From the NCBI GenBank assembly GCA_946481585.1, contig CAMLOF010000034.1, positions 1-16,573 on the forward strand: DNA of 16,573 nt, in the 5' to 3' direction. This DNA is from an uncultured Macromonas sp. GTDB taxonomy: Bacteria; Pseudomonadota; Gammaproteobacteria; Burkholderiales; Burkholderiaceae. Numbering within the stretch: the stretch's first letter is position 1; each line of letters starts with the position of its first letter. The position numbers were made by a program, and so were the translations under genes. This document shows positions 14,243 to 16,573 of this stretch, piece after piece. The notes under the pieces were generated by a model, which was given only the letters and a program-made list of their open reading frames with translations, made no database searches and was not told the origin of the DNA.

Positions 14243-15421
14243 ATGCAAGCACTCCAAGGACTCAAGGTACTGGAACTGGGCCAGCTCATCGCCGGCCCCT
14301 TCGCGGCCAAGACGCTCGCCGACTTCGGCGCCGACGTCATCAAGATCGAACCGCCCAACGGCGGCGACCCGCTGCGCAAGTGGCGGTTGCTGCGCGAGGG
14401 CACCTCGGTCTGGTGGGAGGTGCAGTCGCGCAACAAGCGTTCGGTCTGCCTGGACCTGCGCACCCCCGAAGGGCAGGATGTGGTGCGCCGCCTGGCCGCC
14501 GAGGCCGACGTGCTGATCGAGAACTTCAAGCCCGGCACCCTGGAAGGCTGGGGCCTGGGCTGGGAAGACCTGCACGCGCTCAACCCCCGGCTGGTCATGC
14601 TGCGCCTGTCGGGCTACGGCCAGACCGGCCCCTACGCCCACAAGCCCGGCTTCGGCATCCTGGGTGAAGCCATGGGCGGGCTGCGCCACCTCACCGGCGA
14701 GCCGGGGCGCGTGCCGGTGCGCACGGGCGTGTCGATTGGCGACTCCATCGCCGCGCTGCACGGGGTGCTGGGCGTGATGTTCGCGCTGTACCACCGCGAC
14801 GCGCGTGGCGGCCAGGGCCAGATGATCGACGTGGCCCTGTACGAGAGCGTGTTCAACCTGATGGAAAGCCTGCTGCCCGAGTACGACGCCTTCGGCGTGG
14901 TGCGCGAACGCGCAGGCAGCGCTCTGCCTGGCATTGCGCCGTCCAACGCCTACCGCTGTGCGGACGGCGGCTACGTGCTCATCGGCGGCAATGGCGACAG
15001 CATCTACAAGCGGCTCATGCACGCCATTGGCCGCGACGACCTGGGCCAAGACCCCGACCTGGCGCAGAACGATGGCCGGGCCCGCCGCAGCACGGAACTG
15101 GACGCCGCCATTGAAGCCTGGACCAGCCAGCGCAGCATTGACGAAGTGATTGCCGTGCTGGACGCCGCCGAGGTGCCGGTGGGCAAGATCTACACCGCTG
15201 CCGACATTGCCAGCGACCCGCAATACCAGGCACGCGACATGGTGCTGCAGGTGCAGGACAGCCACGGCCAGCCGCTCAAGGTGCCGGGCATTGTTCCCAA
15301 GCTCAGTGCCACGCCTGGGGCCATCCACCACCCTGCTCCCCACTTGGGCCAGCACACGGCCGACGTACTTGCCGGTGCTGGCTGGCCGGCACGCCACAGC
15401 CTGTCAAGCAAGAAGGCATAA
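14243..15421 (+). CDS. Family III (CaiB/BaiF) CoA transferase
   Basis: This 392-residue protein moves CoA between carboxylic acids, usually as a homodimer of interlocked rings. Visible features are the N-terminal LKVLELGQLIAGPFAAKTLADFGADVIKIE, LIENFKPGTLEGWGL, LSGYGQTGPYAHKPGFG and the catalytic Asp167 in GVSIGDSIAALHGVLG. The C-terminal part contains AEVPVGKIYTAADI. The length is normal for the formyl-CoA, succinyl-CoA:mesaconate or succinyl-CoA:malate transferase groups. It starts 16 bp after the aminotransferase gene with only a weak ribosome site (CGGGGCC), so coupling is likely. It probably activates the carboxylic end product of the pathway; the substrate is unknown. Confidence 0.93.
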   Translation: MQALQGLKVLELGQLIAGPFAAKTLADFGADVIKIEPPNGGDPLRKWRLLREGTSVWWEVQSRNKRSVCLDLRTPEGQDVVRRLAAEADVLIENFKPGTLEGWGLGWEDLHALNPRLVMLRLSGYGQTGPYAHKPGFGILGEAMGGLRHLTGEPGRVPVRTGVSIGDSIAALHGVLGVMFALYHRDARGGQGQMIDVALYESVFNLMESLLPEYDAFGVVRERAGSALPGIAPSNAYRCADGGYVLIGGNGDSIYKRLMHAIGRDDLGQDPDLAQNDGRARRSTELDAAIEAWTSQRSIDEVIAVLDAAEVPVGKIYTAADIASDPQYQARDMVLQVQDSHGQPLKVPGIVPKLSATPGAIHHPAPHLGQHTADVLAGAGWPARHSLSSKKA

Positions 15422-15431
15422 ATCACATACC

Positions 15432-15447
15432 TCCCCTAAACAGGGGA
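15432..15447 (+). terminator. Hairpin after the CoA transferase gene
   Basis: A perfect 6-bp stem with a 4-nt loop (TCCCCT-AAAC-AGGGGA) lies 11 bp after the stop. No T-run follows, so it would be a weak or factor-dependent end of the rightward transcript at best. A second hairpin (CCCAGA at 15481-15486 with TCTGGG at 15497-15502) touches the ribosome site of the next gene. Confidence 0.35.
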
Positions 15448-15516
15448 TGGGCAAAGCGCACAGCGTCTGTCAGACTCGCCCCCAGAAACAACACAGTCTG
15501 GGAGAGGTTCCACACC

Positions 15517-16266
15517 ATGCGCCTTGTCGGCATGCTCGATTCGCCATACGTTCGCCGCGTTGCGGTGTCGCTGCAGCTGCTTGGCCTGCGTTTCGAGCAC
15601 GAGCCGCTCTCGGTGTTTCGCACCACCAAGGAATTCCAGCAGATCAACCCCGTGGTGAAGGCGCCCACGCTGGTGTGCGACGACGGCTCCACACTGATGG
15701 ATTCGACGCTGATACTGGAATACGCCGAGGCTTTGGCCTGGCCGCATACCTTGGTGCCCCACGGCCTGCCCGGCCTGCAGCGCGACCTGCGCCTGACAGG
15801 CCTTGCGCTGGCGGCATGCGAAAAGAGCGTTCAGATCGTCTACGAGCGCAGCTTGCGGCCTGCCGAAAAGCGGCACGAACCCTGGTTGAACCGTGTTTCA
15901 GCCCAGTTGCTCGCCGCCTACGACACGCTGGAAAACGAACTCGTCCGCGCGCCCCTGCCCTTGCCCGAAAACGCCATGCAGCGCGCAGGCGTGGCCGTGG
16001 CCACCTCGTGGCATTTCGCGCAGCAGGTGATTGCCGACATGGTGCCTGCCTCCCGTTACCCCTTCCTTGTGGAATACTCGGCACAAGCCGAAAGGCTGCC
16101 CGCCTTTCTAGCCGCGCCGCATGGCGACGGCACTTACCGCCCCGCCGAGCCCCATGGAAGATCCAACGTCCCGCCGCCTCACCGATCTGGAGATCAAAAC
16201 CAGCTTCCAGGAGGACTTGCTGGAGCAGCTCAACCAAGTGGTCTACCAGCAACAGTTGAAGATTGA
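15517..16266 (+). CDS. Glutathione S-transferase with an unusual C-terminal read-through into slyX
   Basis: The open frame encodes 249 residues. The thioredoxin-like N-terminal domain starts MRLVGMLDSPYVRRVAV with Ser9 at the catalytic position. VVKAPTL supplies the cis-proline and LMDSTLILEYAE the glutathione-binding loop. A helical C-terminal domain follows. GSTs of this type usually end soon after a motif like the AAPHGDGTYRP seen at about residues 198-208. Here the frame continues for roughly 40 proline/glycine-rich residues that overlap slyX in another frame by 113 bp and look like non-coding translation. GGAGAGG lies 9 nt upstream of the ATG. The natural end may be near 16145, with the original stop lost. 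Confidence 0.85.
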   Translation: MRLVGMLDSPYVRRVAVSLQLLGLRFEHEPLSVFRTTKEFQQINPVVKAPTLVCDDGSTLMDSTLILEYAEALAWPHTLVPHGLPGLQRDLRLTGLALAACEKSVQIVYERSLRPAEKRHEPWLNRVSAQLLAAYDTLENELVRAPLPLPENAMQRAGVAVATSWHFAQQVIADMVPASRYPFLVEYSAQAERLPAFLAAPHGDGTYRPAEPHGRSNVPPPHRSGDQNQLPGGLAGAAQPSGLPATVED

Positions 16267-16369
16267 CCAGTTGGCAGAGGAACTGACTCGGCTGCGCCTG
16301 CAGATGCAAGACAACGCTTCGACGCCAGCCTTCCGCAGCCTGAGAGACGAGCTGCCCCCGCACTACTGA
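16154..16369 (+). CDS. slyX: SlyX family protein
   Basis: The protein has 71 residues from the ATG at 16154; an alternative ATG at 16121 adds 11 residues that do not look like the family. It is an acidic coiled coil with leucine/isoleucine heptads (LEIKTSFQEDLLEQLNQVV, then QQLKIDQLAEELTRLRLQM) and the characteristic SlyX ending PPHY. The family is widespread in proteobacteria and its molecular role is unresolved. The gene overlaps the end of the GST frame and has only a weak ribosome site, so its translation may depend on ribosomes arriving from the GST gene. Confidence 0.9.
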   Translation: MEDPTSRRLTDLEIKTSFQEDLLEQLNQVVYQQQLKIDQLAEELTRLRLQMQDNASTPAFRSLRDELPPHY

Positions 16370-16394
16370 GGCACAACAAACGTCACAAATGTGG

Positions 16395-16412
16395 CGCCAA
16401 GCGGCGGTTTTT
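16395..16412 (+). terminator. Weak candidate terminator after slyX
   Basis: A 4-bp GC stem (CGCC-AAGC-GGCG, 16395-16406) is followed closely by five T residues (16408-16412). It is nested in a wider inverted repeat (GCACAAC at 16371-16377 with GTTGTGC at 16428-16434). The stem is short, so confidence is low. Confidence 0.35.
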
Positions 16413-16487
16413 CCGGGTTTCGGGCTCGTTGTGCGCCGTTAGATTGGAGGCTCGCGTCTTTCCATCCGGCAAACACAGGAGCCGCCC

Positions 16488-16573
16488 ATGAGAATTCCGT
16501 CCACTTCATCCGTCGCGTTCCAGCGCGAGACGCCCAAGGCAACAGGGCAAAACCGTGCCGAGCGCAACGAAGC
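16488..16573 (+). CDS. Start of an unidentified gene (partial, runs off the right edge)
   Basis: An ATG at 16488 has a good ribosome site (AGGAG, 6 nt upstream) and opens a frame of 28 full codons to the window end. It begins MRIPSTSSVAFQRETPKATG and is polar and charged, with no signal peptide or membrane helix visible. I do not recognise it. The 118-bp gap before it and the weak terminator suggest its own transcription unit. Confidence 0.5.
   Translation, partial: MRIPSTSSVAFQRETPKATGQNRAERNE

Noticed and set aside
13183..14598. Long open frame (471 codons) on the - strand across the aminotransferase and CoA transferase genes
   Set aside because: It spans two well-supported genes on the other strand and has no domain signature.
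15465..15475. GTCTG-T-CAGAC inverted repeat upstream of the GST gene
   Set aside because: It is short, single and has no linked regulator gene; it is not distinguishable from chance.

Overview
The window looks like chromosomal DNA of a high-GC betaproteobacterium, most likely Burkholderiales of the Comamonadaceae type (Acidovorax, Polaromonas or Variovorax-like). I infer this from the GC-rich coding, the wealth of TRAP transporters, the compact ATGA-overlapping operons and the overall look of the proteins; it was not checked by database search. No tRNA, rRNA, insertion sequence, phage gene, integrase or CRISPR array was seen.

Left edge (1-1488). The first codons of an exported protein run leftward off the window. 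Divergent from it, only 30 bp away, is a low-molecular-weight protein tyrosine phosphatase. A fumarylacetoacetate hydrolase / 2-keto-4-pentenoate hydratase family enzyme follows on the + strand and converges on the large operon with a 4-bp gap.

Central leftward operon (11033 down to 1493, - strand). In transcription order it encodes a hydantoinase/dihydropyrimidinase-type amidohydrolase, a hydantoin-racemase-like protein, a first TRAP transporter (DctP, DctQ, DctM), a second TRAP transporter (DctP, DctQ, DctM) and an amidase-signature hydrolase. Start codons overlap or closely follow the preceding stops almost throughout. The exceptions are short gaps before the binding-protein genes and an 86-bp spacer with two strong hairpins between the second dctP and its dctQ.

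Control region (11034-11312). This AT-richer divergent spacer holds three pairs of a TGTNNACA-type element. In every pair the two elements start exactly 12 bp apart. One pair overlaps a plausible sigma-70 promoter for the rightward genes. The first leftward gene has its Shine-Dalgarno sequence in the loop of a perfect hairpin that abuts the start codon.

Rightward set (11313-15421). It encodes a second Asp/Glu-racemase-superfamily protein (maleate isomerase / arylmalonate decarboxylase type), a GntR/FCD regulator that is the obvious candidate to bind the paired boxes, a serine-glyoxylate-type class V aminotransferase and a family III (CaiB/BaiF) CoA transferase. Beyond this are a glutathione S-transferase whose frame reads on into slyX, slyX itself, and the start of an unknown gene.

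Working model (inference): the divergent set is a regulated uptake-and-breakdown locus for a small cyclic ureide, imide or amide. Two TRAP systems import the substrates. The hydantoinase opens the ring and the amidase cleaves the resulting carbamoyl or amide group. The racemase-like proteins act on chiral or unsaturated carboxylate intermediates. The aminotransferase and CoA transferase pass the carbon skeleton to central metabolism. The enzyme mix resembles allantoin/ureidoglycine and hydantoin pathways but matches neither: there is no recognisable allantoate amidohydrolase or N-carbamoylase, and both racemase-like proteins lack expected catalytic cysteines. The substrate is unknown.
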